Shown: piece after piece, positions 1 to 11,224 of the stretch | How the letters are laid out: every line of letters begins with the position of its first letter | How positions within the stretch are numbered: the stretch's first letter is position 1 | Assembly (NCBI GenBank): GCA_003252195.1 | Contig: QKFK01000177.1 | Span: forward strand, 1-40,292 | Source of the DNA: Rhodospirillales bacterium | Lineage (GTDB): Bacteria > Pseudomonadota > Alphaproteobacteria > QKFK01 > SZUA-500 | Direction of reading: 5' to 3' | Length of the DNA: 40,292 nt | The notes under the pieces: model-generated | Database searches by the model: none | The model's input: the letters and a program-made list of their open reading frames with translations, nothing else | What the model was told of the DNA's origin: nothing | Position numbers and translations under genes: made by a program

Positions 1-1044
1 TAATTACACCTTCTTCATCAGCATATACTGGTTTTACCACCTTGGCTTTGGGCAATATTTTATCTGGATTAGAGGCTAACTCGGCACTGGCACCTAATGA
101 CGCAAACATCTTGGCAAAACGCTCTAAAGCCTCCCCAGAATTAAGGACCTTTTGCAACTTTGCCTCAGCCTCTGCATCATCAAAGGCTAATTTAGATGTT
201 TTAAGAGTTTCACAGACTGTAGTTTTAACTAGACTATACAGTTTTTCATTCTTATATTCATTTTTTAGGAATGAAAACACTTCTTTAAGCTCAAGAGCAT
301 TACCCACAGTACGAGAATATAATTTATTCATATCGCTAATCATGCCACTAGCGTTGATCCCCATAATTTTTACTGCATCGCACATTGTTTGCGCCAGAGT
401 TTCAGCTCCTGAATAATCTGGAGAGTAGCTCCCTTTGCCATATTTAACATCCAAAAATAAACTGTCTTTTATTCCAGCTGCTAGCTTCTTAGACAATATA
501 GAAATCGTAATTAAATAACCGTTACACTCATTTCTCTAATAGCATAAACTCTTTTTTCTGCTGATGTAAGCTGAGATGTTGGGCCAATAATACCCAAGCC
601 AGTATTTTTAACTGTCTTTTTAAAATCTGCATTAGATATGTTCGTTTGGTAGTTTGGAACGGCCTCAACCTTATCAAGCGTACCGCCTGTAAATAATATA
701 CCAGGGCCAGTAATCATTGGAACATAAGCACCACATGCGGCTAAAATCGGGGCTGAAATAATATCAACCTTATCACCCACACCACCCGTTGACATAGCGT
801 CTACAACTGGTCCGTCTAAATCCATCACGTTCCAATCAAGCACCATACCCGTATCTAAAACAGCATTTATAAAATGAACTATCTCTTCAATATCTAAATC
901 ATTTAGATAAATTGCCATGCAAAGAGCAGCAATTTGCCCGTCAGAAACCGACCAATTTGCAACGCCATCAACAAAGCCAACTATCTCTTCCATAGTTAGT
1001 TTTTGTTTATCACGTTTCTTCCTGATAACTTCCTGCGGTAACAT
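1..1044 (-). pseudogene. Thymidine phosphorylase-like (DeoA paralogue), frameshifted near 505-515 and truncated by the window edge
   Basis: ORF 511..1044 matches the N-terminal half of DeoA (STGGVGDK, TGGTLDK). After ...REMSVTV the homology continues in another frame as LITISILSKKLAAGIKDSLFLDVKYGKGSYS... to position 1 without stops. RBS AGGAGG upstream of the ATG. Confidence 0.85.
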
Positions 1045-1061
1045 ACTCCTCCTTTGCAGAA

Positions 1062-2252
1062 CTATAGAAATGAAGTTCCGTATTCTGTTTTTTCAACATT
1101 CATATATTCAGCTATTGTTTGAGCAATATCTGCGAATGTTTCACGATTACCAATGTATTCTGGTTTTACATTTTTGCCGAACATAATCACTGGCACATTC
1201 TCTCTTGTGTGGTCTGTGCCTACTGCAGTTGGGTCACAGCCATGGTCAGCCGTAATAAAGACGATATCGTCATCTTTTAATATCTTATAGAGCTCTGGTA
1301 ATCTCTTATCAAAATATTCTAGAGCTTTAGCATAACCAACAACATCACGACGATGTCCATAAAGCATATCAAAATCTACAAAGTTAGGAAAAACAATAGT
1401 TTTATCGCCAGCAGCGGCAACTTCCTCTAAAGTCCTATCCCAAATTTCTTCTAAGCCAGTTGCTTTAACTTGCTTTGAAATACCCTGATGAGCATAAATA
1501 TCCGAGATCTTACCGATAGAAATTACAGTTCCACCCGCATTGAAAACCTTGTCTAAAACTGTTGGTGCAGGAGGCAACACTGAGTAATCGTGACGATTAC
1601 CTGTGCGTTTAAACTCACCAGCTTTTTCACCAACAAATGGGCGCGCAATTATTCTACCGATATTATATTTATCGCACAATTCACGTGCAATATGGCATAG
1701 CTCATACAAACGCTCTAAGCCAAAATGCTCTTCATGGCAAGCAATCTGGAATACGCTATCAGCTTTAATATGTTCTTCGCCATATTCGTCAAGCACAACA
1801 GTGCCTGATGATGCTTTGTTGGCAATGATTCCAGGCAAGTTGCATCTTTTGCAAAATTCATCAACTAGCTCTTGTGGGAATGAAGGAAAATCAGGCTTAA
1901 AATAACCCCAGTCAAATAGAACTGGCACGCCAGCCATCTCCCAGTGACCACTTGGAGTGTCTTTACCGTTGCTAATTTCTGAAGCAAAGCCATATTTACC
2001 TTTTAGCTCGCCATCAAATTCTAAACCTTCAGGCAAATACCCTGATGATTTTTCCGCTAGCTTGCCAAGACCAAGCTCTGCAAGATTTGGCAAATTAAGC
2101 TTACCCTTACGACCTTCGCCATCACCTTTGCCTTCGGCACAGGCTTTTGCTATATGTCCAAGTGTGCTTGAACCTTTATCACCAAATTTTTCAGCATCAG
2201 CGGCTCCGCCAACACCAAATGAATCCATCATCAGGATAATTGCTCTTTTCAT
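1062..2252 (-). CDS. deoB: Phosphopentomutase
   Basis: 396 aa; [49 protein letters not shown] motifs typical of DeoB. Confidence 0.96.
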   Translation of the reverse strand: MKRAIILMMDSFGVGGAADAEKFGDKGSSTLGHIAKACAEGKGDGEGRKGKLNLPNLAELGLGKLAEKSSGYLPEGLEFDGELKGKYGFASEISNGKDTPSGHWEMAGVPVLFDWGYFKPDFPSFPQELVDEFCKRCNLPGIIANKASSGTVVLDEYGEEHIKADSVFQIACHEEHFGLERLYELCHIARELCDKYNIGRIIARPFVGEKAGEFKRTGNRHDYSVLPPAPTVLDKVFNAGGTVISIGKISDIYAHQGISKQVKATGLEEIWDRTLEEVAAAGDKTIVFPNFVDFDMLYGHRRDVVGYAKALEYFDKRLPELYKILKDDDIVFITADHGCDPTAVGTDHTRENVPVIMFGKNVKPEYIGNRETFADIAQTIAEYMNVEKTEYGTSFL

Positions 2253-2255
2253 ATT

Positions 2256-3578
2256 TTACTTCCCTGTTACTGTTTCATACACTGCAGATGTTACATCAGG
2301 AGCTTTGTCTGAAATGCTAATAGCAGCATTAAGTTGCTTAGTTACGTCAGCTACATCAGCTTCGTTTTTAGCATAAACAATTGCAAGAGGCTTATCTTTA
2401 CCTACTTTATCTCCTATTTGACACATATGGGTATAACCAACCGAATAATCAAGTTGTTGATCAGGGTGAGTTCTACCACCGCCAAGTGTAATCACAGAAA
2501 GACCGATAGCTCTTGTATCCATTGCGGTTACATATCCGTCTTTTTCAGGGTAAATTTCTTTAATAACGGCAGCTTTTGGTAAATATTCATCATATTTTTC
2601 CATAAAGTCTGCAGGTCCGCCAAGACCTTCTACCATTTTGGCAAAACACTCAGCGGCCTTACCGCTATCAAGAGCTTTTTGTAGTTTAATTTTTGCTTCA
2701 GCTGTGTTTGCAGCGAGCTTGCCCAAAACTAACATTTCTGCACATAAGGCCATAGTAACTTCATGCAATCTTGGGTCAACATTCTCACCTTTAAGATATT
2801 CAACAGCTTCTTTAATTTCTAATGCATTACCAACATTGCGTCCTAACACAGAATTCATGTCAGTAATAATTGCGTGAGTTGGCACACCTGCGCCACCAGC
2901 AACAGAAACAATAGATTCAGCCAATGCTCTAGCATCTTTTATATTATCCATAAAAGCGCCTGTTCCGCATTTCAAATCCATAACCAAATAATCAAGACCA
3001 GCGGCTAATTTTTTTGATAGAATTGAAGCTGTAATCAATGGAATTGATTCAACAGTAGCTGTTACGTCTCTTACGGCATAAATTCTTTTATCGGCTGGAG
3101 CTAAGTCACCAGTTTGTCCGATAATAGCACAACCAACTTCTCTAGTTACCTTACGGAACAATTCCAAAGATGGAACGGTTGTATAACCAGGAATACTATC
3201 AAATTTATCAAGAGTACCACCTGTATGCCCCAAACCACGACCAGAAATCATTGGCACGAACCCACCGCAAGCAGCAGTCATTGGAGCAAGCATCAAGCTA
3301 ACTTTATCACCAACGCCACCTGTTGAGTGTTTATCAAACACAGGCCCTGGGAGGTTTTCACTCTTCCAATCTAATACAGAACCAGAGTTCTTCATAGCAG
3401 TTGTGAGGTTAACAATCTCGTCTTTTTCCATACCATTTAAGAAAACAGCCATAGTAAGAGCAGAAATTTGACATTCTGGTACTGCCCAACTGGTAACACC
3501 ATTAATGAAAAAATCTATTTCTTCTTTAGTTAATTTTCCACCGTCACGTTTTTTTCTTATTATCTCTTGAGGTAACAT
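2256..3578 (-). CDS. deoA: Thymidine phosphorylase
   Basis: 440 aa; KHSTGGVGDKVSLMLAPM, MISGRGLGHTGGTLDK, LVMDLKCGTGAFM motifs intact. Confidence 0.96.
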   Translation of the reverse strand: MLPQEIIRKKRDGGKLTKEEIDFFINGVTSWAVPECQISALTMAVFLNGMEKDEIVNLTTAMKNSGSVLDWKSENLPGPVFDKHSTGGVGDKVSLMLAPMTAACGGFVPMISGRGLGHTGGTLDKFDSIPGYTTVPSLELFRKVTREVGCAIIGQTGDLAPADKRIYAVRDVTATVESIPLITASILSKKLAAGLDYLVMDLKCGTGAFMDNIKDARALAESIVSVAGGAGVPTHAIITDMNSVLGRNVGNALEIKEAVEYLKGENVDPRLHEVTMALCAEMLVLGKLAANTAEAKIKLQKALDSGKAAECFAKMVEGLGGPADFMEKYDEYLPKAAVIKEIYPEKDGYVTAMDTRAIGLSVITLGGGRTHPDQQLDYSVGYTHMCQIGDKVGKDKPLAIVYAKNEADVADVTKQLNAAISISDKAPDVTSAVYETVTGK

Positions 3579-3580
3579 AA

Positions 3581-4345
3581 TTAGTAACCTCCTTGGCTAT
3601 TATGTTCAATTTCAACACCCAATACATTTAAAAGGTCAGTTAAAATTGAGCTTGCACCAAAGCGGAAGTTACCAGCGTGAACCCATGTGTCACCCATAAT
3701 TCTTTCAGCCAAATCCATATATTCGCCAGCTTGAGCAGTGTTTTTAATACCACCAGAAGCCTTAAAACCAACATGTTTACCAGATTTTTTAATCTCATTA
3801 AGCATCGTTTCTGCTGCTTCTAAAGTAGCTGATGATGGGGTTTTACCTGTTGAGGTTTTAATAAAATTAGCACCTTCTGCAATAGAAATTGCGCTTGCTT
3901 CTGCAATCAATTCTGGGGTTTTAAGTTCGCCAGATTCAATAATAACTTTAAGCTGAGTTTTATCACCACATGCTTCTTTAGTTGCTTTAACAAGCTTATG
4001 AGCTATTTCTTTATCACCAGCCATAAAAGCTTTATATGGGAACACCACGTCAACTTCATCAGCGCCATCAGCAACTGCTTGCTTAGTTTCTGCAACTGTT
4101 TTTTCAACATCTGTACTACCAGCTGGAAAATTAGTTACTGTTGCAACTTTAACACCTGTGCCAACCAACTCTTTTTTAGCTAATGCTACAAATTTAGGCC
4201 ACACACAAACCGCTGCGGTGCTACCACCTTCGGTTACTGTTTTAGCACATAAATCAATAACATCTTTTTCAGTGTCACCATCATTAAGTGAAGTTAGGTC
4301 AAGTACGCTAAGTGCCTTGTGAGCTATTTCTTTCAAGTCTTCCAT
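3581..4345 (-). CDS. deoC: Deoxyribose-phosphate aldolase
   Basis: [30 protein letters not shown] motifs. ORF track extends to 4426 but [13 protein letters not shown] (start 4345) is the likelier start, just after the punA stop. Confidence 0.94.
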   Translation of the reverse strand: MEDLKEIAHKALSVLDLTSLNDGDTEKDVIDLCAKTVTEGGSTAAVCVWPKFVALAKKELVGTGVKVATVTNFPAGSTDVEKTVAETKQAVADGADEVDVVFPYKAFMAGDKEIAHKLVKATKEACGDKTQLKVIIESGELKTPELIAEASAISIAEGANFIKTSTGKTPSSATLEAAETMLNEIKKSGKHVGFKASGGIKNTAQAGEYMDLAERIMGDTWVHAGNFRFGASSILTDLLNVLGVEIEHNSQGGY

Positions 4346-4346
4346 T

Positions 4347-5162
4347 CTACTTCTCCGCAATAAAGCGAGCGATAACACGCTCAAGTTTTTTGGCAGCCTT
4401 ATCGGCTTGTTCAATAGTCTCCCCATGGGTTAAAGCACCCGCGGTCATTCCTGCACCGTAGTTAGTAATAACTGATACTCCCACAACTTTCATTCCACAA
4501 TGAACGCCCACCAAAGTTTCTGGGACAGTTGACATACCAACTGCATCTGCACCCAAACGTGCAAACATATTAATCTCTGCTGGTGTCTCAAAATTTGGAC
4601 CAGAGGTCATAATATAAATACCTTCTTTAAGGCTAACACCTTCTTTCTCAGCAGCTTCAATAACTTTCGCTCTTAATTCAGGGCTATAAGCTTGGCTCAT
4701 ATCTGGGAAACGAGGACCAATATTTTCATCATTTGGTCCGATTAATGGGTTTAAGCCAGCATAATTAATGTGATCGCTAATAAGCATCAAACTTCCAGGA
4801 GGTAAATCTTTGCGAAGTGAACCAGCTGCGTTTGTTAAAAACAAAGTTTTTGCCCCAACTTCTTTTAATGTTCTAACCAATAAAGCAATTTTTGAAGGAG
4901 CATGACCTTCGTATAAATGCACTCTACCTTGCAAGCATAACACATCTTTTCCGCCCAATTTACCAATCACCATACGACCAGCATGACCAGAAACAGTTGA
5001 GCGTGGCAAACCTTCAATCTCTGAATATGGAATAACAACAGGGTTCTCAATCATATCTGCCAAACCACCAAGACCACTACCCAAAATAAGGGCGATTTCA
5101 GGCTTAATTCCGCCGATTTTTTTCTTAATTTGATCAGCAATTAATTTAATTTCTTCGTTCAT
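4347..5162 (-). CDS. punA: Purine-nucleoside phosphorylase
   Basis: 271 aa; [42 protein letters not shown] motifs. Confidence 0.93.
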   Translation of the reverse strand: MNEEIKLIADQIKKKIGGIKPEIALILGSGLGGLADMIENPVVIPYSEIEGLPRSTVSGHAGRMVIGKLGGKDVLCLQGRVHLYEGHAPSKIALLVRTLKEVGAKTLFLTNAAGSLRKDLPPGSLMLISDHINYAGLNPLIGPNDENIGPRFPDMSQAYSPELRAKVIEAAEKEGVSLKEGIYIMTSGPNFETPAEINMFARLGADAVGMSTVPETLVGVHCGMKVVGVSVITNYGAGMTAGALTHGETIEQADKAAKKLERVIARFIAEK

Positions 5163-5188
5163 AAGTAAAGACTCCGTAATATAAAATG

Positions 5189-5590
5189 TTATTTATCCAA
5201 ATTTTCTGGGCCAAAAGAATATGGCAATATTTCAGCTATAGAAACTGTTTGTTCCAATTTGTCTTTTGAGCAAAAATGTATCTTTGTTTCTGATGTAGAA
5301 AACTCACGGATTCTTTGACGACAAGCACCACATGGGCTAACCAAAGCTTTTCCGTCTGAGATAATTAATATGTCAGATATTTTAATATCTCCTCCTAATA
5401 TCATGGCTGAAATAGCTGCTTGCTCGGCACATGAGCCAGATGGGTAAGCTGCATTTTCAACATTACAACCGCAATATAATTTGCCGCTTTCGCCACGAAT
5501 CACAGCACCTACATTATATTTAGAATATGGGGCATATGCTTTATTCATAGCATCTTTGGCTAAATTAAGCATGTCATCAAGATAAGACAT
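5189..5590 (-). CDS. cdd: Cytidine deaminase
   Basis: 133 aa; CNVENAAYPSGSCAEQAAI and SPCGACRQ zinc motifs. Confidence 0.95.
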   Translation of the reverse strand: MSYLDDMLNLAKDAMNKAYAPYSKYNVGAVIRGESGKLYCGCNVENAAYPSGSCAEQAAISAMILGGDIKISDILIISDGKALVSPCGACRQRIREFSTSETKIHFCSKDKLEQTVSIAEILPYSFGPENLDK

Positions 5591-5830
5591 AAATAAACAC
5601 CTGCAAAAAATTTAAGATAAAATTTACTGTCAATATTAATGGAACAGAATTTTTATAGCAAGAGATACTTAAAAATATTCGTGAATATCAATTAGCTAAT
5701 AGATTTCAGCATTAAATTTGGTTGTTTATAATGATCCCCTTAAGTGCTTTTTTAAGCATTTTTTAATTGCCTTTTATAAGCATATGGAATAAGTCTATGT
5801 AGATTTATCAAAAATATGAGGAGCTACATT

Positions 5831-6490
5831 ATGCTTATACCTGAAGAATTTCCAAATCTTCGTATTGTCAAACATCCTTTAGTTCAACACAAACTCACTT
5901 TAATGAGAGACAAAGAAACTTCTACCCGTACTTTCAGAGAATTATTGAAAGAAATTGCATTGCTTATGGGTTATGAAGTAACCAGAAAACTAAAATTAGC
6001 TTCTACAGAAGTTGAAACACCAATTTGCACCATGAAAAAAGCACCTATCATTGCAGGTAAAAAATTGGTTGTAGTTCCTATTTTGCGTGCTGGTATCGGC
6101 ATGGCAGACGGACTTGTAAACCTTGTTCCATCTGCTCGTATCGGACATATCGGTATGTACAGAGACGAAGTTACAAAAGAACCTGTCGAATATCTTGTAA
6201 AGCTACCTGCTGTTGAAGGTCGTTTATTTGTTGTGGTTGACCCAATGCTTGCAACTGGTAATTCTGCAAGAATGGCGATTGACACCTTAATTAAAAGAGG
6301 CATCGACAGAAAAGATATCGTATTTATGGCTCTTGTTGCAGCCCCTGAAGGTGTTGCTAAATTTAATGAAAAATACTCCGACATTCCTGTCTATGTTGCT
6401 TCATTAGATGAAAAATTAAATGAACATGCTTATATCGTACCTGGTCTTGGAGATGCAGGCGATAGATTATTTGGCACTAAGACCATATAA
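5831..6490 (+). CDS. upp: Uracil phosphoribosyltransferase
   Basis: [41 protein letters not shown]. Start at 5831 preferred (GAGGAG ~8 nt upstream) over 5816. Confidence 0.95.
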   Translation: MLIPEEFPNLRIVKHPLVQHKLTLMRDKETSTRTFRELLKEIALLMGYEVTRKLKLASTEVETPICTMKKAPIIAGKKLVVVPILRAGIGMADGLVNLVPSARIGHIGMYRDEVTKEPVEYLVKLPAVEGRLFVVVDPMLATGNSARMAIDTLIKRGIDRKDIVFMALVAAPEGVAKFNEKYSDIPVYVASLDEKLNEHAYIVPGLGDAGDRLFGTKTI

Positions 6491-6518
6491 TTTAAGCAAA
6501 TATTCATAGCTGATTAAT

Positions 6519-6553
6519 AAAAGCCCTGTATATTATAAATGCAGGGCTTTTGT
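6519..6553 (+). terminator. Rho-independent terminator after upp
   Basis: aaaagccctg-tatattataaat-cagggctttt followed by T-rich sequence. Confidence 0.8.
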
Positions 6554-6625
6554 CTTGATTTGCGCTTCAGGTTTTTATAATCTGTTATATATATTAATAG
6601 CTTAGAGGCTTTTGCGGAGAACCCT

Positions 6626-9600
6626 TTGAAAAAAGTAGTTTTAATATTGATATTATTATTTGTTTTAGCCATAGGTGCTCTATTGGCTGCTCCGTCCTTT
6701 ATTGACTGGAACAAATACAAGCAAGAAATGTCATCAAAGGTAAAAGGCATTATTGGCAGAGACATCATAATTCAAGGTAATCTTGATTTATCTATTTTCC
6801 CATCTACAACGATTAACACAGGAAAAGTAATTATTCCGAACAAGGAAAGTGGCTCTAAACCCAATATGATGGAGCTTGAAGGAATAAGCGTAAAAATAGA
6901 TTTGATGTCTTTATTAAAAGGCTCATTAGATATTCAACACGTATCATTAAAAAACCCAACTATTATTGTAGATAAATTTGCCGATGGTTCTTTTAACTGG
7001 AACTTCCCTGCCATTGAACAAGCAAAAAAGACTGGTAGCGGGAGTAGCGTGTCTTTCTCATCTATAACGATAGAGAACTCTACCGTTATATATAGCGATA
7101 TAGAGAGAAAAAGCACTCAACGACTAGAAAATGTTAATGCTGAAATAATTGCCGATAGCCTTATAGGTCCTTTCCGCATAGAAGGTAGCGGTAAGTTTAA
7201 AGGAGTTCCTTCTGGCTTTGCGATATCTATTGAAAAACTAATTAACAACGCCCCCTATAATTTTAGCATTGCTTTATCTCAAGCAGAGGCAAAAGCATTT
7301 TTAGGATTTAGTGGTATAGCAACTCCAGATAATCAAAATAATTATAAGTTAAAAGGCGATGTATCATTTAACGTGCAAGAACCAGATAAACTTATACCAT
7401 TTATCTGGCCAAATGAAACATTAGCCCAAGAACTAGCCATGCCTTTTGCAGTCAACATGACATTAGATGGCGACAAACCATTATACAAGCTCACTGACCT
7501 TGTATTCAAATATGGCGAAAATGCTGCTGCGGGTATTGGAGAATATAGAGTTGGTAGCAAGGGCGACAACGACCACCTAAAACTACAATTGCAATTCTCT
7601 AAGTTAATATCTGACAATTTTGTCACCTACAGCAAAAGATATTTAGAGCAAAACAAGGGCCATGAGTTATCTATTAAATTGCCTCAATACACAGATATTG
7701 AGTTTATGGCATTGATTAACTTAATCAACTACAAAGACGGATCAATAAGAGACACAAGCGCCAACATAAATATTGAAAAGGGCAATCTCTTTATAAAAGA
7801 GCTCAAGAGTTTCTTACCTGGAAACACATCATTCTCTTTGTTAGCTCAAACAGATTTAAAAAGTGAAACACCTTCTTTTAGTGGTCAACTAAATATCGAC
7901 ACCCAAAATTTAAAGAACGTTATGTCATGGCTAGAAGTTGGTTCAACTGACGATAAAACCGTTGGTTTTAGAGAAGCATCAATTAACACTACATTTAAGC
8001 TCTCAAATGACTCCATAATTTTACCAGATGCAAAAATAAAATTTGATAAAACAAATGCAGAGCTAGCCCTAAACATGCTTCGCACTGAGCGTCCAACGAT
8101 GGGTGTGTCATTAAAATTAGATGAGATAAATTTTGACGGATACAACGAACCAGGCAAAAAAGAAACATCTGTAGATTACCTAACATCTCTAAGTGATTTA
8201 TTTAAAAAATCATCAATATTGAATAACTATGATGCAAACGCTAGCCTAAGTGCAAATAGCATTGTTTATGGAGGGGTACCCCTACTAACATTAAGCACTG
8301 ACTTTTCTTTAGCCAATGGAAACATGACCCTGAGTTCATTTAAAATATCTAACTTAGCAGGAGCATCTGTGAGTGTAGTTGGCGGACTTTCTGGGTTTGG
8401 CAGTGACAATATAAATGTTCAAAATCTTGGATTTGAAATATCATCAGAAAATCCTAAATATGTTTTATCAAGACTAAGCTTAGAACCAAAATCGTTTGAT
8501 ATATCAAAATTTGGTCAAAGCTCATTTAAAGGCATTATTAACGGCAACAAAGAAAATATTAGCTCTGATCTATTGCTTCAAGGTGGCGGAATATATTGGC
8601 ACGCAAAAGGATCTATCGCTAAATCTGACACGGGTCGAAAATACGACTTTATATCCGATATTAGAAGCAATGAAACGCTCGATCTAATTCATTTATTTAA
8701 GCCAACATATGTACCAAGGACACCAAACTTGGGCGTATTTAAAATGGTTAACCGAATTAACGGTACAAAAAACGACCTTACTTTTGCATCAACCGATTTG
8801 TTTATCGGAGCAATTAACTACAAGGGAGAGATTCAATTATCTACAATCAACCCTCAACCAAAAGTCACACTAAACGGTAGCATTAACCAAATTGATGTAT
8901 CAAAATTCTTCCCTAAAAACATGACTTTTGCGTCTCTAGAAAACAAACATATATTTGCAAATTCACAGAACACAAATCCGTACTTAACATATGTTTCATC
9001 AATACCAAAATACATAATTGAAGAACCTCTTAGCAAACACCCATGGTTTAACAATGTTGCTGCATTTAAAAATATCTTACTTAGAAAACCATCAACAGTT
9101 GCTGGAGACTTAGATTTATCATTCCTAAGCCTCATTGATGCAGATGTGAACATAACCACAGACAAGCTTATATATGCCGACAAAGAAATCAGCAACGCAT
9201 CATTAAAATTCTTATTAAACAATAAATTACTGCAAATAAACGAGCTTAAAGGCGGATATAATGGCGGTAAAATAGATATTAATTGTTCTTTAGATGCTCG
9301 AGATGCAACAACTTTTATTGGCAATTTAAACTTAGAAAAAGCTCAATCTAAAGCCCCTCTGTTAGGTAGCTCTTTATACGATATATCTGACACCACATAT
9401 GACCTTAACCTAAAATGGGATACTAAAGGTAAATCGCTAAGAGAGTTTAACAGAAAAGCTGTTGCTAATGCCTCGTATCATTTTCATGGTGGCAAGATTA
9501 AGGGAATGGCTCTAGATATTTTAGAAGAAAAGATTAAAAATAAAAAAACTGCCGATGGCACTATATCAATGCTACAAGAAAATCTAGAACAAGGCATCAC

Positions 9601-10963
9601 AAGCTTTGACAACCTTGATGCTGAGATAGACTTTAACAATGGTATAATTCGCTCAAATGAGATTAAAATAGCTTTCCCCAATGCCGAAGTTTCGCTTGTA
9701 TTTATTAGTGATACTAACAAGTGGGAAATTGAAGCAAAAAGCCAAATTTCATTCAAGAATATAGAAGACTTGCCCCCTATTAATGTTGCCTTAAAAGGCT
9801 CAATGGAATCTCCAGAAACACTATATGAAGCTTCTGAATTAGAAACTCATTTTGCAAAGATAGAAGAGCAAATAAAAGCCTCTGAACTAGCAAAAAAGCA
9901 AGTTGAAAGTAGTGAAAAACTATCAATGATAGAAGAGAGCAAGAACCAAGCCGCTCAAAGTATCGCTCAAATCAAAGAGACAAATAACAAAGCTATTGCC
10001 ATAATTGGTGAATATAAAAACACAGCTATTGATGCTGAACTTACAAATATTAAATCTTACATTGAGCAGTCTGAACAAGGCTTAAAAGAAATAGATAAAA
10101 TAATAAACGGCAACACAACATATGATTTTAAAGATGTAGAAGCCACTGACGAACAAAAACATCTAGTTCAAGATGCAGCATATAACGCGTCAATAACACT
10201 ACAGAAAATAGAATTAATGGTAGCCAAACTATCATTACAAGATAGGTATAATGAGATATACAATATTAGCGCCGAAGCAAAAACAATATTTGCAAACATC
10301 AGTAATATAATTATTGATGCTAACAAAAAGGTAAAAGCAGAAAGCGACAATCTTGAAATACCTACTGATTACAATGATAGATTAGAAAAAATTAGGAATA
10401 ATGATGATTCTATAACTCGCTACCTTAACAGCGCAAAAAAAATGCTAACAGAAAGTGCTGATGAAAGCTCTATAGATAAGGTTAAGCTCTTCCTAACCGA
10501 GGTTGATTCTTCTATAAATGAGGTAATGTCTCTAAAAAATGCGATAGATATGGAAAATGACTATATCAATAAAAATATAGATAAAGACGCAGATGTAATT
10601 ATTGAAAAAGAAAAAGAGCGCAAACGTATAGAAGAAGAAAAACGCAAAGCCGAAGAAGAAGCCAAAAAGAAAGCTGAAGAAGAACGCAAAGCCGAAGAAG
10701 AGCGCAAGCGCTTAGAAGAAGAAAAACGCAAAGCCGAAGAAGAAGCTAAAAAGAAAGCTGATGAAGCTGCAAAAATTGCAGAACAAGCAAAAATCAAAAC
10801 ATCAAAGGGTGTTATAAAACCATTATCTGCTGATGAGGCTGCTAAAAAAGAAGCTGAAACAAAAGCTGCAATGGAAAAAGAAGCTAAGAAAAAAGCTGAA
10901 GAAGAAGAAGAATCAAAAGTTGGAGGCACTTTGAGCATTGGCGGCAAAAAAATTAAGTTCTAG
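6626..10963 (+). CDS. AsmA family protein with a C-terminal charged coiled-coil extension
   Basis: 1445 aa; TTG start with CGGAGA upstream; N-terminal TM then APSFIDWNKYKQEMSSKVKGIIGRDIIIQGNLDLSIFPSTTINTGKVIIPN, typical of AsmA N-termini; long beta-rich body; Lys/Glu/Ala-rich C-terminus. Confidence 0.88.
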   Translation: MKKVVLILILLFVLAIGALLAAPSFIDWNKYKQEMSSKVKGIIGRDIIIQGNLDLSIFPSTTINTGKVIIPNKESGSKPNMMELEGISVKIDLMSLLKGSLDIQHVSLKNPTIIVDKFADGSFNWNFPAIEQAKKTGSGSSVSFSSITIENSTVIYSDIERKSTQRLENVNAEIIADSLIGPFRIEGSGKFKGVPSGFAISIEKLINNAPYNFSIALSQAEAKAFLGFSGIATPDNQNNYKLKGDVSFNVQEPDKLIPFIWPNETLAQELAMPFAVNMTLDGDKPLYKLTDLVFKYGENAAAGIGEYRVGSKGDNDHLKLQLQFSKLISDNFVTYSKRYLEQNKGHELSIKLPQYTDIEFMALINLINYKDGSIRDTSANINIEKGNLFIKELKSFLPGNTSFSLLAQTDLKSETPSFSGQLNIDTQNLKNVMSWLEVGSTDDKTVGFREASINTTFKLSNDSIILPDAKIKFDKTNAELALNMLRTERPTMGVSLKLDEINFDGYNEPGKKETSVDYLTSLSDLFKKSSILNNYDANASLSANSIVYGGVPLLTLSTDFSLANGNMTLSSFKISNLAGASVSVVGGLSGFGSDNINVQNLGFEISSENPKYVLSRLSLEPKSFDISKFGQSSFKGIINGNKENISSDLLLQGGGIYWHAKGSIAKSDTGRKYDFISDIRSNETLDLIHLFKPTYVPRTPNLGVFKMVNRINGTKNDLTFASTDLFIGAINYKGEIQLSTINPQPKVTLNGSINQIDVSKFFPKNMTFASLENKHIFANSQNTNPYLTYVSSIPKYIIEEPLSKHPWFNNVAAFKNILLRKPSTVAGDLDLSFLSLIDADVNITTDKLIYADKEISNASLKFLLNNKLLQINELKGGYNGGKIDINCSLDARDATTFIGNLNLEKAQSKAPLLGSSLYDISDTTYDLNLKWDTKGKSLREFNRKAVANASYHFHGGKIKGMALDILEEKIKNKKTADGTISMLQENLEQGITSFDNLDAEIDFNNGIIRSNEIKIAFPNAEVSLVFISDTNKWEIEAKSQISFKNIEDLPPINVALKGSMESPETLYEASELETHFAKIEEQIKASELAKKQVESSEKLSMIEESKNQAAQSIAQIKETNNKAIAIIGEYKNTAIDAELTNIKSYIEQSEQGLKEIDKIINGNTTYDFKDVEATDEQKHLVQDAAYNASITLQKIELMVAKLSLQDRYNEIYNISAEAKTIFANISNIIIDANKKVKAESDNLEIPTDYNDRLEKIRNNDDSITRYLNSAKKMLTESADESSIDKVKLFLTEVDSSINEVMSLKNAIDMENDYINKNIDKDADVIIEKEKERKRIEEEKRKAEEEAKKKAEEERKAEEERKRLEEEKRKAEEEAKKKADEAAKIAEQAKIKTSKGVIKPLSADEAAKKEAETKAAMEKEAKKKAEEEEESKVGGTLSIGGKKIKF
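10616..10783 (+). repeat. Two imperfect 84-bp tandem repeats inside the asmA-like gene (28 aa, ERKR[IL]EEEKRKAEEEAKKKA...)
   Basis: ERKRIEEEKRKAEEEAKKKAEEERKAEE followed by ERKRLEEEKRKAEEEAKKKADEAAK; unit starts at 10616 and 10700. Confidence 0.8.
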
Positions 10964-11161
10964 CCATCACACAATCTCTACTGTGCAATAAATAATCATT
11001 CCACAGCTTTAATACCAATATGGATTTTCTGTTTGCTCTAACAAAAGTTTTTTAACAATATATGATAGCATTTTAATAATTATTATCGCCACTCAATATT
11101 TGCATAATTGGCATAGCATAATTAGAGCTTATCCTCACTCTGTCATATAACTTGTAAATAC

Positions 11162-11194
11162 ACAAAAGCCCCGTTTAAGGGGCTTTATTTTATT
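11162..11194. terminator. Bidirectional terminator between asmA-like and mlaC-like genes
   Basis: acaaaagcccc-gttta-aggggctttattttatt, between convergent genes. Confidence 0.8.
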
Positions 11195-11224
11195 ATAAAC
11201 TTCATATATGTGAGGCAAATATAT

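Noticed and set aside
42-416. Plus-strand ORF of 124 aa
   Set aside because: Antisense to the continuing reading frame of the deoA paralogue; no family features.
5591-5830. Possible riboswitch or attenuator in the cdd-upp divergent region
   Set aside because: AT-rich with only weak short hairpins; no recognisable aptamer.
5971-6384. Minus-strand ORF of 137 aa inside upp
   Set aside because: Antisense to conserved upp coding sequence.
10616-10783. Possible CRISPR-like short repeats
   Set aside because: Repeats are in frame, contiguous and coding, with no unique spacers.
10561-10947. Minus-strand Ser/Ala/Phe-rich ORF of 128 aa
   Set aside because: Antisense shadow of the Lys/Glu-rich coiled-coil codons of the AsmA-like gene.
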